The notes beneath the pieces were generated by a model, which saw only the letters and a program-made list of their open reading frames with translations, was not told the DNA's origin and did not search any database. A DNA stretch of 64,000 nt from an uncultured Oscillospiraceae bacterium (GTDB taxonomy: Bacteria; Bacillota; Clostridia; Oscillospirales; Oscillospiraceae): positions 1 through 64,000 of the forward strand of contig CAKTKU010000001.1 in the NCBI GenBank assembly GCA_934572335.1. Reading direction: 5' to 3'. Position 1 is the first letter of the stretch; each line of letters begins with the position of its first letter. Below are positions 41,028 to 50,681 of this stretch, one piece after another. Position numbers and translations under genes: made by a program.

Positions 41028-42984
41028 TCAGCTGTGATCTATGATGCGGCACACCCCGGCGGATCTATCCACGGCGTAGAGGGCTTGCTCCTCAATGTCG
41101 CCGCAGAAGAAGCCCGAGTATGTCTCGCGGAAGTAATCGTTCACGTAGAAGAGATACACGTAGTCGTACCCGTCGAGAACACTGGCTTCCCAATCCTCGG
41201 GGGCGATGATCTGCGTAAACACATCATCGTCATAAAACGGTTCCTCGCCTATGCTCCAGCCGCCGTTCTCGTTTATCGTTTGATAGGGGCAGAGTTCGTA
41301 ATTCAAAACGAGCTGTTCCATGCCTTGACTCTCCTGCGCGATAACGCATATCTTTGCGTTATCACTGCCGACAGCGGCGCGAATATGGTCGGCAACCAAG
41401 TCGTATCCGGTGCGCTGCTCGAGTGAGGAGGCGACGTATTGCCTATTAAAATAGTCCAGTAAAACGGTGTAATTCGAGCAGGTGATGACGAACGCAGAGA
41501 AAACAACGAGCAGGGACACGCTGTGCTTGAAGTCGTCTGTGGCACAGAGGTAGCCGAGAATGAAGGTCAGCCACAGTGCGGCGACAGGTATGCTTATATA
41601 CCGCGACATACTGGCAAGCTCCAGAGCCTCGTACTCTGAGAACTTAAACATATAAGTGAGGACGAGCCCGAAAAGGTACACGCAAAGCATTACGGCGAGG
41701 ATGATGAAATATACGCAGCTGGGCTTATTTGCGGCTTCTGCCGACGTGGAAAAGCGCCTTTGCATATACATCGTCACAGAGAAAGAACAGGCGAGCAATA
41801 TGAGAAGCACGGCAGTATACGGCATGGAATAGGTGCCGACACGCAGACCGCCGCCGATGAGCGCGGTGAGAAAACGCGGTATTATCTGCGCGCGGTAAGT
41901 GAAGTCATAACCGGCGAGGACGTTGATAAGCACGCCGAAATCATACGGCGCGCTGAACAGTGTCGCGGCATGGTCAAGCTGAATGTTTAGCTTCCACAGG
42001 AGCTTCGGCACGGCAATGCATGCGGCGGACAGCAGCCAGAAGCAGAGCTCGCGCCGGTCAAAGCGCGGCTTTGCGTCGTCGGGCGCGGCAGAGCGGCGGA
42101 CGCGGATGCGGGTGACGGCGTTGAGAATAACGGCGAAGATGGCAAAAAGCAGACCGACATCCTTCGAGAGGACGAGAGTGGAGCAGGTGAGAAATACCAC
42201 TAGATTTCGGTAAACAGAGCCTTCTCTCTCTCTCTTGCCAGACAATAGAATGGACGACGGCGGTCGCGGCGGCAATACCGACAAAGCTGTCAATATAAAG
42301 CGAGTGGAAAACCGACGAGAGGTCAAAAAATGTGAGCGCGAAGAGAATAATAACGGCGCGGAACACTGTGACAAGGATGCGCCTTACAGCGGAGCTGTGC
42401 TCGGAAATGCCAATAGACAGAAATGGCGCGAGCAGCGCGGCAGCATAGACCTGATAGGCGAAAAGCAACCGCCATTCAGAAAATCCGTATGGGTCGCTGA
42501 GAAGCTGATAGAGGACTTGGTAAAAATACTGGAACAGCGACATGGCGGGCGGGTAGCTGGGAAACATACTGTGCGCGGCGGGATTTGTGCCAAAGTCATT
42601 TATGTAGGTCATGGCCTTGACAGTGGTTGCCCAGTGGGAGAACTCGTCCCATGAGTGCGCCAGCCAACCGGAGCAGCAAAACCCCGCGATGAGATATGCG
42701 GCAACGAACAGCACGGCGGCGGGAGTGAAAAGATTCCCTGCCGTCTCACGCCATGCCCCGCGTCGGGCGCAGACCCACACGGAAAAGGCGACGGACACCG
42801 CGCTCAGCGCGAGCAGCACATACACGCCCGCACGGAGGAACCCCGCCGTGCCGAAGAGAAAGAGCAGCACGCCCATCGACATGCAGGTTATGGGGATGAC
42901 GTATTCATTTTTGAGCTTGAAGCAGGAAACGCCGAAGAGACTGAGCCCTTCGATGACAAAGAGACCAACAAGCTGAACGAGCAT
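41028..42984 (-). pseudogene. GT-C-like polytopic membrane protein, frame broken at a GA dinucleotide repeat
   Basis: Two overlapping minus-strand frames encode one protein. The N-terminal part runs from the ATG at 42984 for about 250 good residues and then enters a nonsense tail ending at 42058. The C-terminal part continues in another frame from about 42222 to the stop at 41028. The frame changes inside the (GA)6 tract at 42223-42235. One more GA unit, or two fewer, would join them into a protein of about 650 residues with a dozen or more membrane helices. The first external loop carries WDEFSHW, like the acidic motif of GT-C glycosyltransferases. It may be a decayed gene or a phase-variable one in its off state. 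Confidence 0.75.
42223..42235 (-). repeat. GA/TC dinucleotide repeat at the frame break
   Basis: Six and a half units of TC on the plus strand (GA on the coding strand), exactly where the two frames of the membrane protein gene meet. Gain of one unit restores the frame. Confidence 0.9.
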
Positions 42985-43006
42985 TTTTCGTCACCGCCAA
43001 CTTGGT

Positions 43007-44491
43007 TTATTTATGATACAGCTTTTTGACCTGATAGCGCGGTTCGCAGGTCATGTTTATGCCAAGCTTTTTGAACTGGTCGAGATCGACATGAGAGAGG
43101 ATGACCGTGGAGTGCGCCTCGCAGCCGCGGAGCTTGTCGAGCTGGTCGATGGCGTAGCCCGCGATGGGGTTGGTGACGGCGCAGATCGACAGCGCGATCA
43201 GAAGCTCGTCCGTGTGCAGCCGGGGATTATGGTTGCCCATATGCTCGACCTTTAGATGCTGTATGGGTTCTATAATGCTCGGCGGGATGAGCAGCATCTT
43301 CTTATCTATCCCGGCGAGCGCCTTGAGCGCGTTCATCAGGCACGCGGACGCCGGACCGAGGAGGGAAGAGGTCTTGCCGGTGATGATCCTGCCGTCCGGC
43401 AGCTCAATGGATACCGCGGGGGCGCCGGTCTCCGCCGCGCGCGACAGCGCCGCTGCGACGACGGGACGGTCGTCCGAGGAGATTCCGGCGGTGCTCATTA
43501 CAAGCTCGATGCGCCGTGCCTCGCTCGCCTCCGACAGCCCCTGATGCGCCGCGCATGCCGCGGCGTAGTAGCGGCGGATGATCTCCTGCTTTGCCGCGGC
43601 GCAGCAGACCGCGTCGTCGGAAATGCAGTAGCCTATCATGTTCACGCCCATGTCCGTGGGGCTTTTGTACGGGCTCTCGCCGTACATGCGCTTGAACATC
43701 GCCTCAAGCACGGGGAAGATCTCAACATCGCGGTTGTAGTTGACCGTGGTCTGACCGTAGGCCTCAAGATGGTACGGGTCGATCATGTTCACGTCGTCAA
43801 GGTCGGCGGTCGCCGCCTCATAGGCGAGGTTGACCGGGTGCTTGAGCGGGAGGTTCCACACGGGGAAGGTCTCAAACTTGGCGTAGCCCGCGTTGACGCC
43901 GTGCTTGTGCTCATGGTAGAGCTGGCTGAGGCAGGTCGCCATTTTGCCGCTGCCGGGGCCGGGGGCGGTGACGACGACGAGAGAGCGAGAGGTCTCTATA
44001 TAATCATTTTTGCCGAAGCCGTCATCAGAGACGATGAGGGAAACATTCTGGGGATAGTCGGGGATTATGTAGTGGCGGTAAACGCGGATGCCGAGGCTCT
44101 CCAGCCGCTTCTGGAACTGCTCCGCAACAGGCTGACCGCGAAAGTGCGTGATGACGACGCTGCCGAAATACAGCCCTATGCCGCGGAATGCGTCGATGAG
44201 GCGCAGGGTGTCCTCATCATAGGTGATGCCGAGATCGCCGCGGTGCTTGCTGCGCTCAATATCATCGGCGGAGATGGCGATTACGATCTCCGCCACGTCG
44301 CGCATCTCAAGGAGCATGCGCACCTTGCTGTCGGGGTGGAAGCCCGGCAGCACGCGTGAGGCGTGATAGTCGTCAAAGAGCTTGCCGCCGAACTCAAGAT
44401 ACAGCTTGCCGCCGAATTTTGATATTCTGTCGCGGATATTCTGCGATTGAAGCTTCACATATTTGTCGTTATCAAAGCCGAGAGCACTCAT
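43007..44491 (-). CDS. DUF1846-family protein
   Basis: A 494-residue cytoplasmic protein matching the DUF1846 family throughout (FDNDKYVKLQSQNIRDRI at the N terminus, VVTAPGPGSGKMATCLSQ in the middle). The GPGSGKMA loop looks like a nucleotide-binding P-loop variant. The family's biochemical role is not established, so no function is assigned. It lies 22 bases before the start of the broken membrane protein gene and could be co-transcribed with it. Confidence 0.9.
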   Translation of the reverse strand: MSALGFDNDKYVKLQSQNIRDRISKFGGKLYLEFGGKLFDDYHASRVLPGFHPDSKVRMLLEMRDVAEIVIAISADDIERSKHRGDLGITYDEDTLRLIDAFRGIGLYFGSVVITHFRGQPVAEQFQKRLESLGIRVYRHYIIPDYPQNVSLIVSDDGFGKNDYIETSRSLVVVTAPGPGSGKMATCLSQLYHEHKHGVNAGYAKFETFPVWNLPLKHPVNLAYEAATADLDDVNMIDPYHLEAYGQTTVNYNRDVEIFPVLEAMFKRMYGESPYKSPTDMGVNMIGYCISDDAVCCAAAKQEIIRRYYAAACAAHQGLSEASEARRIELVMSTAGISSDDRPVVAAALSRAAETGAPAVSIELPDGRIITGKTSSLLGPASACLMNALKALAGIDKKMLLIPPSIIEPIQHLKVEHMGNHNPRLHTDELLIALSICAVTNPIAGYAIDQLDKLRGCEAHSTVILSHVDLDQFKKLGINMTCEPRYQVKKLYHK

Positions 44492-44664
44492 AAAATCCCT
44501 ATTCTCCCCATTATAATTCTATGATTTTACGAGACCATATTTTATCACAGGCGGTCTTTGATTACAAGATAATACTTTTTTTATTCATAAACTTGTGCTA
44601 CAATATTACCTTGTATAGCTATCAGTATAACAACTAACAATTTCATCCACGAAAGGTCATTATC

Positions 44665-47436
44665 ATGGGATTATTCGATAAATTATTCGGCAGCTACTCC
44701 GACAGGGAGCTGAAAAGAATTTACCCTATCGCCGACGCGATAGAAAAGCTGGACGGCGAGTACGCCGCGCTGACGGACGCGGAGCTTCGCGCGAAGACGG
44801 ACGAGTTCAAGGCGCGCCTTGCAGACGGCGAGACGACGGACGACATACTGCCCGAGGCGTTCGCCGCCGTGCGCGAGGCGGCGTGGCGCGTGCTGGGGAT
44901 GAAGCCGTTCCGCGTGCAGCTCATCGGCGGCATAGTGCTGCACCAGGGGCGCATCGCCGAAATGAAGACCGGCGAGGGCAAGACCCTTGTCGCCGTGCTG
45001 CCCGCGTACCTCAACGCGCTCACGGGAGAGGGCGTGCACATCGTCACGGTCAACGACTACCTCGCCAAGCGCGACAGCGAGTGGATGGGCAAGGTGCACC
45101 GCTTCATGGGGCTTTCCGTGGGGCTGATCGTGCACGATCTCACGCCCGACGAGCGCCGCGCGGCGTACAACTGCGACATTACCTACGGCACGAACAACGA
45201 GATGGGCTTTGACTACCTGCGCGACAACATGGCGCTCTATAAAGAGCAGATGGTGCAGCGCGGACACGCCTTCGCCATCGTGGACGAGGTGGACTCCATC
45301 CTCATCGACGAGGCGAGAACGCCGCTCATCATCTCCGGTCAGGGCGACGAGAGCACCGACCTCTACCGCCAGGCGGACGACTTTGTGCGTCGGCTTAAAA
45401 AGGTGGTCTACGCCACGGTGGACGAGAAAGAGGAGGAGAGCGAGGACCTCGACGCGGACTATGTCGTGGACGAGAAGGCGAAGACCGCCACGCTCACCGC
45501 GCGCGGCGTCGCCAAGGCGGAGCAGACGTTCGGGCTGGAAAACCTCGCCGACATTGAAAACGCCACGCTCGCCCACCATATAAATCAGGCGCTCAAGGCG
45601 CACGGCATAATGAAGCGCGACATTGACTATATCGTCAAGGACGGCGAGATAATCATCGTGGACGAGTTCACGGGGCGCCTTATGCTCGGGCGGCGCTACT
45701 CCGAGGGGCTGCATCAGGCGATAGAGGCCAAGGAGCACGTGGACGTGCAGAAGGAGAACAAGACCCTCGCAACCATCACGTTCCAGAATTACTTCCGCCT
45801 CTACGGCAAGCTTTCCGGCATGACGGGCACCGCCGTCACCGAGAGCGAGGAGTTCGAAGCGATATACAAGCTCGACATTATTGAGATACCCACGAACAAG
45901 CCCGTCATCCGCATAGATAACCCCGACGTCGTATATAAAAACGAGGCGGGCAAAAACCGCGCCATTATTGAGCAGATCGCCGCGTGCCATGAAAAGGGGC
46001 AGCCGGTGCTCGTCGGCACGGTGTCGATAGAAAAGAGCGAGTATATCTCCTCGCTCCTCAAGCGCCGCGGCATACCGCACACGGTGCTCAACGCGAAGTA
46101 CCACGAGAAGGAGGCGGAGATCGTCGCGCAGGCGGGCAAGCTGGGCGCGGTGACGATAGCGACGAACATGGCCGGACGCGGCACGGATATCGTCCTCGGC
46201 GGCAACGCGGAGTTTCTTGCCAAGACCGATCTGAGAAAGGCCGGGTTCGACGATGCCGTAATCGCCGAGGCGACCGGCTACGCCGACACGGACAATGAGG
46301 ATATCCTCCGCGCGCGTGAAATGTTTGCCGAGAGGCTTGCCGCGCACAAGGCGGTCACGCAGGAGGAGGCAGAAAAGGTCAAGGCGGCGGGCGGACTCTT
46401 CATCCTCGGCACGGAGCGGCACGAGTCCCGCCGTATCGACAACCAGCTGCGCGGGCGCGCCGGCCGTCAGGGCGACCCCGGCGAGAGCCGCTTTTTCCTC
46501 GCCATGACGGATGACATCATGCGTCTTTTCGGCTCTGAGCGCATCATGAGCATGATGGAAGCGCTCAACGTCGACGAGGACACTCCGCTCGACCACAAGA
46601 TGCTCTCCAACGCGATAGAGCAGGCGCAGAAGACCGTCGAAAGCCGCAACTTCCAGACACGTAAGAGCGTGCTGGAGTACGACGACGTTATGAACCAGCA
46701 GCGCAACATCATCTACGGCGAGCGGCGCAAGGTGCTCGACGGTGAGGATATACACGAGCAGATACTGGGCATGGTGGAGGAGTTTGTGCACTCCACGGTG
46801 CTCGACGGGCTCGGCGGCGCGGCGGCGGAGAGCCAGCAGCAGCTTGACGGCGCGCTTCAGCCCTTTGAAAAGCTCTTCATGCCGCACGGCGCGCTGAAAA
46901 TAGAGGACTTCGGCGGCTTTGCAAAGCCTGATGCCGTCGCCGCGCGCGTGCAGGAGCTGGCGGAAAAGGTCTACGCCCTGCGCGAGAAGGCGTTCGGGCA
47001 GGGCTCGAACGGCGCGCCGCTCATGCGCGAGATAGAGCGGGTGATCATGCTGCGCGTCGTGGACGAATACTGGATGGATCACATCGACGCGATGAGCGAG
47101 CTCAAGCGCGGGATAGGTCTGCGCGGGTACGGCTCGGTCAAGCCCATAGACGCGTACAAGCAGGAGGGCTACGCGATGTTCGAGGGCATGGTGCGCGGCA
47201 TCCGCGAGGAGACGGTGCGCCGGCTCTACACCGTGCAGATACGCACGGCGCAGCCTGTGGAGCGCAAGGCCGTGGCAAAGAACGCCTCCGCCAATGTCGG
47301 CGGCGAGCAGGAGAAGAAAAAGCCTGTCAAGAAAGCGCCGAAGCCCGGACGCAACGATCCCTGCCCCTGCGGCAAGATGAAGGCCGACGGCAGCAGGAGA
47401 CTCAAATACAAGGAATGCTGCGGGCGCAACGAATAA
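44665..47436 (+). CDS. secA: Protein translocase ATPase SecA
   Basis: Motor of the Sec export pathway. The 923-residue protein has Walker A GEGKT at residues 103-107, the DEVDSILIDEAR Walker B region near 210, the preprotein-crosslinking domain, and NMAGRGTDIVLGG in the second nucleotide-binding domain. It ends with a zinc-binding SEC-C motif (CPCGK ... ECC) that contacts SecB or ribosomes. Upstream 44492-44664 is AT-rich with only weak promoter candidates (a TACAAT near 44600). pgeF follows nine bases later. Confidence 0.98.
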   Translation: MGLFDKLFGSYSDRELKRIYPIADAIEKLDGEYAALTDAELRAKTDEFKARLADGETTDDILPEAFAAVREAAWRVLGMKPFRVQLIGGIVLHQGRIAEMKTGEGKTLVAVLPAYLNALTGEGVHIVTVNDYLAKRDSEWMGKVHRFMGLSVGLIVHDLTPDERRAAYNCDITYGTNNEMGFDYLRDNMALYKEQMVQRGHAFAIVDEVDSILIDEARTPLIISGQGDESTDLYRQADDFVRRLKKVVYATVDEKEEESEDLDADYVVDEKAKTATLTARGVAKAEQTFGLENLADIENATLAHHINQALKAHGIMKRDIDYIVKDGEIIIVDEFTGRLMLGRRYSEGLHQAIEAKEHVDVQKENKTLATITFQNYFRLYGKLSGMTGTAVTESEEFEAIYKLDIIEIPTNKPVIRIDNPDVVYKNEAGKNRAIIEQIAACHEKGQPVLVGTVSIEKSEYISSLLKRRGIPHTVLNAKYHEKEAEIVAQAGKLGAVTIATNMAGRGTDIVLGGNAEFLAKTDLRKAGFDDAVIAEATGYADTDNEDILRAREMFAERLAAHKAVTQEEAEKVKAAGGLFILGTERHESRRIDNQLRGRAGRQGDPGESRFFLAMTDDIMRLFGSERIMSMMEALNVDEDTPLDHKMLSNAIEQAQKTVESRNFQTRKSVLEYDDVMNQQRNIIYGERRKVLDGEDIHEQILGMVEEFVHSTVLDGLGGAAAESQQQLDGALQPFEKLFMPHGALKIEDFGGFAKPDAVAARVQELAEKVYALREKAFGQGSNGAPLMREIERVIMLRVVDEYWMDHIDAMSELKRGIGLRGYGSVKPIDAYKQEGYAMFEGMVRGIREETVRRLYTVQIRTAQPVERKAVAKNASANVGGEQEKKKPVKKAPKPGRNDPCPCGKMKADGSRRLKYKECCGRNE

Positions 47437-47445
47437 GAGAAAGCT

Positions 47446-48249
47446 ATGGCATTTATTGAAGTAAACGAAAACGGACTTATATATATGAAGTCCACGCTCA
47501 TCGCCGCGCGCCATGCGTTCACCACGCGCCATGGCGGCGTGAGCGAGGGGGACTTTGCCAGCCTAAACCTCGGCTCCAACCGGGGCGACGAGCAGGCGAA
47601 CGTGGAGGAGAACTTCCGCCGCGTCGCCGCGCTGATGGGCGCGGGCGGCAATGACTGCGTCGTGACGCGGCAAGTGCACGGCAATGAGGTGCGCGTCGCC
47701 TCATCCGCCGACAGGCACGTGCTCGGCACGCGCACACCGTATGACGCCGACGGACTTGTCACGGCGGAGCGTGGGCTGCCGATAATGTGCTTTGTGGCCG
47801 ACTGTGTCCCGGCACTGCTGTGCGACGCGCGGCACGGGGTCATCGCGGCGGTGCACTGCGGCTGGCGCAGCTCGGTGGCGGACATACTCGGCGTGACTGT
47901 GGAAAAAATGTGCGCGCTCGGCGCGGAGAAAAGCAACATCTGCGCGGCAATGGGCGCGGCGATAGGGCGCTGCTGCTTCGAGACGGACGGCGATGTGCCC
48001 GCCGCGATAGAAGAATACCTCGCCGGCGACACGGCGGGGCTCTTCGACCGGCGGGAGGACGGGAAGTATCTTGTCGACCTGCGCGCGGCGAACGCCCGGC
48101 GGCTCATACAGCTTGGCATCCCGGAGGGGAATATCGACGTGTCGGAGGAGTGCACAATGTGCAGCCATGAAAAATACTGGTCGCATCGGTACACGCAGAG
48201 GCACGGACAGGGACGCGGCAGCCTCGCCGCGGCGATAGTGCTGGAATAA
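47446..48249 (+). CDS. pgeF: Peptidoglycan editing factor / polyphenol oxidase family protein
   Basis: Member of the YlmD/YfiH family, which removes wrongly placed residues from cell-wall precursors or acts as a purine nucleoside phosphorylase-like enzyme. The metal-binding set is visible: RQVHGNEV near residue 75, ADCVPALL (about 118) and VHCGWR (about 138). The 267-residue length is normal. It is nine bases after secA, so likely co-transcribed. Confidence 0.9.
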   Translation: MAFIEVNENGLIYMKSTLIAARHAFTTRHGGVSEGDFASLNLGSNRGDEQANVEENFRRVAALMGAGGNDCVVTRQVHGNEVRVASSADRHVLGTRTPYDADGLVTAERGLPIMCFVADCVPALLCDARHGVIAAVHCGWRSSVADILGVTVEKMCALGAEKSNICAAMGAAIGRCCFETDGDVPAAIEEYLAGDTAGLFDRREDGKYLVDLRAANARRLIQLGIPEGNIDVSEECTMCSHEKYWSHRYTQRHGQGRGSLAAAIVLE

Positions 48250-48264
48250 GCGGGAGGGAAGCGA

Positions 48265-49929
48265 ATGAAAAAGAGCATAAAGAAAATGCTGTGCGCCGCG
48301 TGCGCGCTGGCGCTGCTTTTCGGGTGCGCCGCGTGCGGGCAGTCAAGCTCGGCGCTGACCTATGACACCATCCCGACCTCCTCCGGCGGCAAGGATGTGG
48401 AGCGCTCAGCGGCGGAGGACGATGTGTTCTCCCTCAACTCCAATTCCCAGCGCAGCTTTAACCCGCTAATCGCAACCAACCGCTCCAACCAGCTCATCTG
48501 CGCGCTGGTGTACGAGAATATGCTGGAGGTCGACAACGACTTCAATATCATCAAAAACCTCATCATCGACTGGTCGGCGAACGACGACTATACATACTGG
48601 ACGTTTACCGTCGATCAGGGACACACCTTCCATGACGGCACGCCCGTCACGGCGCGCGACCTGCGCTATTCGCTCGACCGCGCGGTCACGTCTGACCGCT
48701 TCAAGGGGCGCTTTGCAAGCTATCAGGGCGCGTCGTATGACGAGTATACGCTCTATGTCTCCCTCGGCATAGGCGATTCGCAGCTGCCGAAGCTGCTGAA
48801 TATCCCCGTGGTGCAGTACGGCACCTACGGCGACGATTACCCCATGGGCAGCGGCCCGTATATGTATAATGAGGACCACACCCAGCTGCTCGCCTACGAG
48901 GGGTACATCGGCTATCCCATCGAGGTGACGGCGGAGGACGGCAGCGATGACGACACCATCGGCGTGCAGGTGACGCACGACGAGAATATCTCGCACCCGC
49001 TCGACGTTATCTACATAAAGGAATACACCGACGCGCAGAGCGCGCTGGACGCTTTTGAATCCTCGCTGATCGATGTGGTCATAAATGACCCGTCGAGCTA
49101 CACAAACCTCGGCTACGCCAGCACGAACGAGATACACACATATTCAACGACGAATATGCACTATGTCGTCGTCAATGAGGCGGGCGCGCTCGGCCGATAC
49201 AGCAACTTCCGCTACGCGCTCAACTTCGCGTTCGACCGGGAGAACCTTGTGACGCTGCTGCACGGCAACGGCGTCGCCTCGTCCGTGGCGATGTACCCCA
49301 CGTGCGACATTTACCCAACCGACCTTGCAAACTCGCTGAACTATGACCTCACCACCTGCCTTGCCGTTCTGGACAACGCGGGCGTGCGCGACTATGACGA
49401 CGACGGGCGGCTGGAGTATATGTCCGGCTCGCCGCAGAAGGTGGAGCTGAACTTTGTGGTCTGCTCGGACAGCTCCGCGAAGACCGGCGTCGTGCGCCGC
49501 TTCGCCGAGGATATGGACTCCATCGGCATAACGGTCAACGTGTCGGAAATGAACTGGGACGACTACATGGCGGCGATAGAGGAGGGCAATTACGACCTCT
49601 ATTACGGCGAGATCCGCCTGCGCAACGACTTTGACCTCACGGAGCTTCTTCAGGTGCGCTCCAAGGACAATGAGAGCACCAACCTCAACTACTCCAACTC
49701 CACCGACATCAGCTATGAGCAGTACATAAAGGCGTACCTCGCAGCGACGGATATGGAGCGCGCGGCGGCGTATCAGCAGCTGGCGGAGCTGGTGAGCCTC
49801 AACGCCATGCTCATCCCCATCGGCTTTGAAAAGCAGCAGATCATCTGCCACCGCGGCGTCGTCAAGGGCATAGACGCCAACCTCGGCAACCCGCTCTACA
49901 ACTTCGTCAACTGGGAGTTTGTCGAGTGA
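48265..49929 (+). CDS. Family-5 (peptide-type) ABC transporter substrate-binding lipoprotein
   Basis: A 554-residue extracellular binding protein. The signal ends in a lipobox (CAAC). The body has the SBP_bac_5 pattern, with SFNPLIATN near the start and WTFTVDQGHTFHDGTPVTARDLRYSLDRA. It probably binds peptides or nickel-type ligands for an ABC importer, but no permease or ATPase gene is adjacent, so it is an orphan in this window. It starts 15 bases after pgeF. Confidence 0.88.
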   Translation: MKKSIKKMLCAACALALLFGCAACGQSSSALTYDTIPTSSGGKDVERSAAEDDVFSLNSNSQRSFNPLIATNRSNQLICALVYENMLEVDNDFNIIKNLIIDWSANDDYTYWTFTVDQGHTFHDGTPVTARDLRYSLDRAVTSDRFKGRFASYQGASYDEYTLYVSLGIGDSQLPKLLNIPVVQYGTYGDDYPMGSGPYMYNEDHTQLLAYEGYIGYPIEVTAEDGSDDDTIGVQVTHDENISHPLDVIYIKEYTDAQSALDAFESSLIDVVINDPSSYTNLGYASTNEIHTYSTTNMHYVVVNEAGALGRYSNFRYALNFAFDRENLVTLLHGNGVASSVAMYPTCDIYPTDLANSLNYDLTTCLAVLDNAGVRDYDDDGRLEYMSGSPQKVELNFVVCSDSSAKTGVVRRFAEDMDSIGITVNVSEMNWDDYMAAIEEGNYDLYYGEIRLRNDFDLTELLQVRSKDNESTNLNYSNSTDISYEQYIKAYLAATDMERAAAYQQLAELVSLNAMLIPIGFEKQQIICHRGVVKGIDANLGNPLYNFVNWEFVE

Positions 49930-49949
49930 CAGGTATTCCAGCGCCCTAA

Positions 49950-49977
49950 TTGTGTTCTTAAAATTTGTTTCTACAAT
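49950..49977 (+). promoter_or_regulatory. Sigma-A promoter for cdd-HTH-TIR operon
   Basis: TTGTGT (49950-49955), 16 bases, TACAAT (49972-49977), 25 bases before the cdd start. It is the only clear promoter before the HTH and TIR genes. Confidence 0.65.
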
Positions 49978-50002
49978 AAAAAAGTGAAAGGGAGAGACTA
50001 TT

Positions 50003-50383
50003 ATGACTGACAGAGAGCTTGTGTCCATGGCAAAGAAGGCGTCGCTGAACGCCTATGTTCCCTACTCCCGCTTTTCCGTCGGCGCGGCGCTGGAATGCGA
50101 CGACGGCACGGTGTTCACCGGGTGCAACGTTGAAAACGCCGCCCTCGGCAGCACGATCTGCGCCGAGCGCACCGCCTGCGTCAAGGCCGTCAGCGAGGGG
50201 CACCGCAGCTTCCGCCGCATCGCCATCTACGCCGACGGCGAGAACTGGCCGACCCCGTGCGGTGCGTGCCGGCAGTTCCTTGCCGAGTTTTCGCCGGAGC
50301 TTGAGGTGCTGTGCGCCAAGGCGGGCGACCGCTATGTCAGCTATAAGCTCTCGCAGCTGCTGCCGCATATGTTCAATTACTGA
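50003..50383 (+). CDS. cdd: Cytidine deaminase
   Basis: Pyrimidine-salvage zinc enzyme converting cytidine/deoxycytidine to uridine/deoxyuridine. The 126-residue homotetrameric type has NVENAALG, the catalytic CAERTA (Cys zinc ligand and Glu) and PCGACRQ (two more Cys ligands). It is the first gene of an apparent operon with the HTH and TIR genes: the next ATG begins one base after its stop codon. The sequence looks like a normal housekeeping enzyme. Confidence 0.95.
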   Translation: MTDRELVSMAKKASLNAYVPYSRFSVGAALECDDGTVFTGCNVENAALGSTICAERTACVKAVSEGHRSFRRIAIYADGENWPTPCGACRQFLAEFSPELEVLCAKAGDRYVSYKLSQLLPHMFNY

Positions 50384-50384
50384 T

Positions 50385-50681
50385 ATGGAGCTTGACGAGC
50401 TTGCCATATTTGTCGCCGTCGCGCGCCGGAAAAGCTACAGCGAGGCGGCGCGGGAGAAGTATATCAGTCATTCCACGGTCAGCCGCACGGTCTCCTCACT
50501 CGAACGGGAGCTGGGCGTGCAGCTTATTGTGCGCCGCAACCGCGTGGAGGAGCTGACGGAGGCGGGAAAGGTGCTGCTGGCGGACGCGGAGGTGCTTCTC
50601 GCGGCGGCGGAGGAGGCGGCCGAGCACGTCCGGACTGCCGCAAAGGCGGCAGAGGCAAAGGAAGAGGTAGATAGAGAGTGA
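50385..50681 (+). CDS. Stand-alone LysR-type DNA-binding domain with helical tail
   Basis: A 98-residue protein: residues 1-60 form a LysR-type winged helix-turn-helix (AIFVAVARRKSYSEAAREKY, then STVSRTVSSLE), and residues 63-95 form one long Ala/Glu-rich helix resembling the LysR linker helix. The effector-binding domain is entirely missing, so it is either a natural mini-regulator or a truncated one. It starts one base after cdd and overlaps the TIR gene by four bases (GTGA), so it is coupled to both. Base composition matches the host. Confidence 0.82.
   Translation: MELDELAIFVAVARRKSYSEAAREKYISHSTVSRTVSSLERELGVQLIVRRNRVEELTEAGKVLLADAEVLLAAAEEAAEHVRTAAKAAEAKEEVDRE

Noticed and set aside
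44683..47532. Very long open frame antisense to secA (about 950 codons)
   Set aside because: It mirrors secA in the complementary codon positions, has no ribosome-binding site, and its Leu/His/Arg/Val-rich product is the usual shadow of GC-rich genes.
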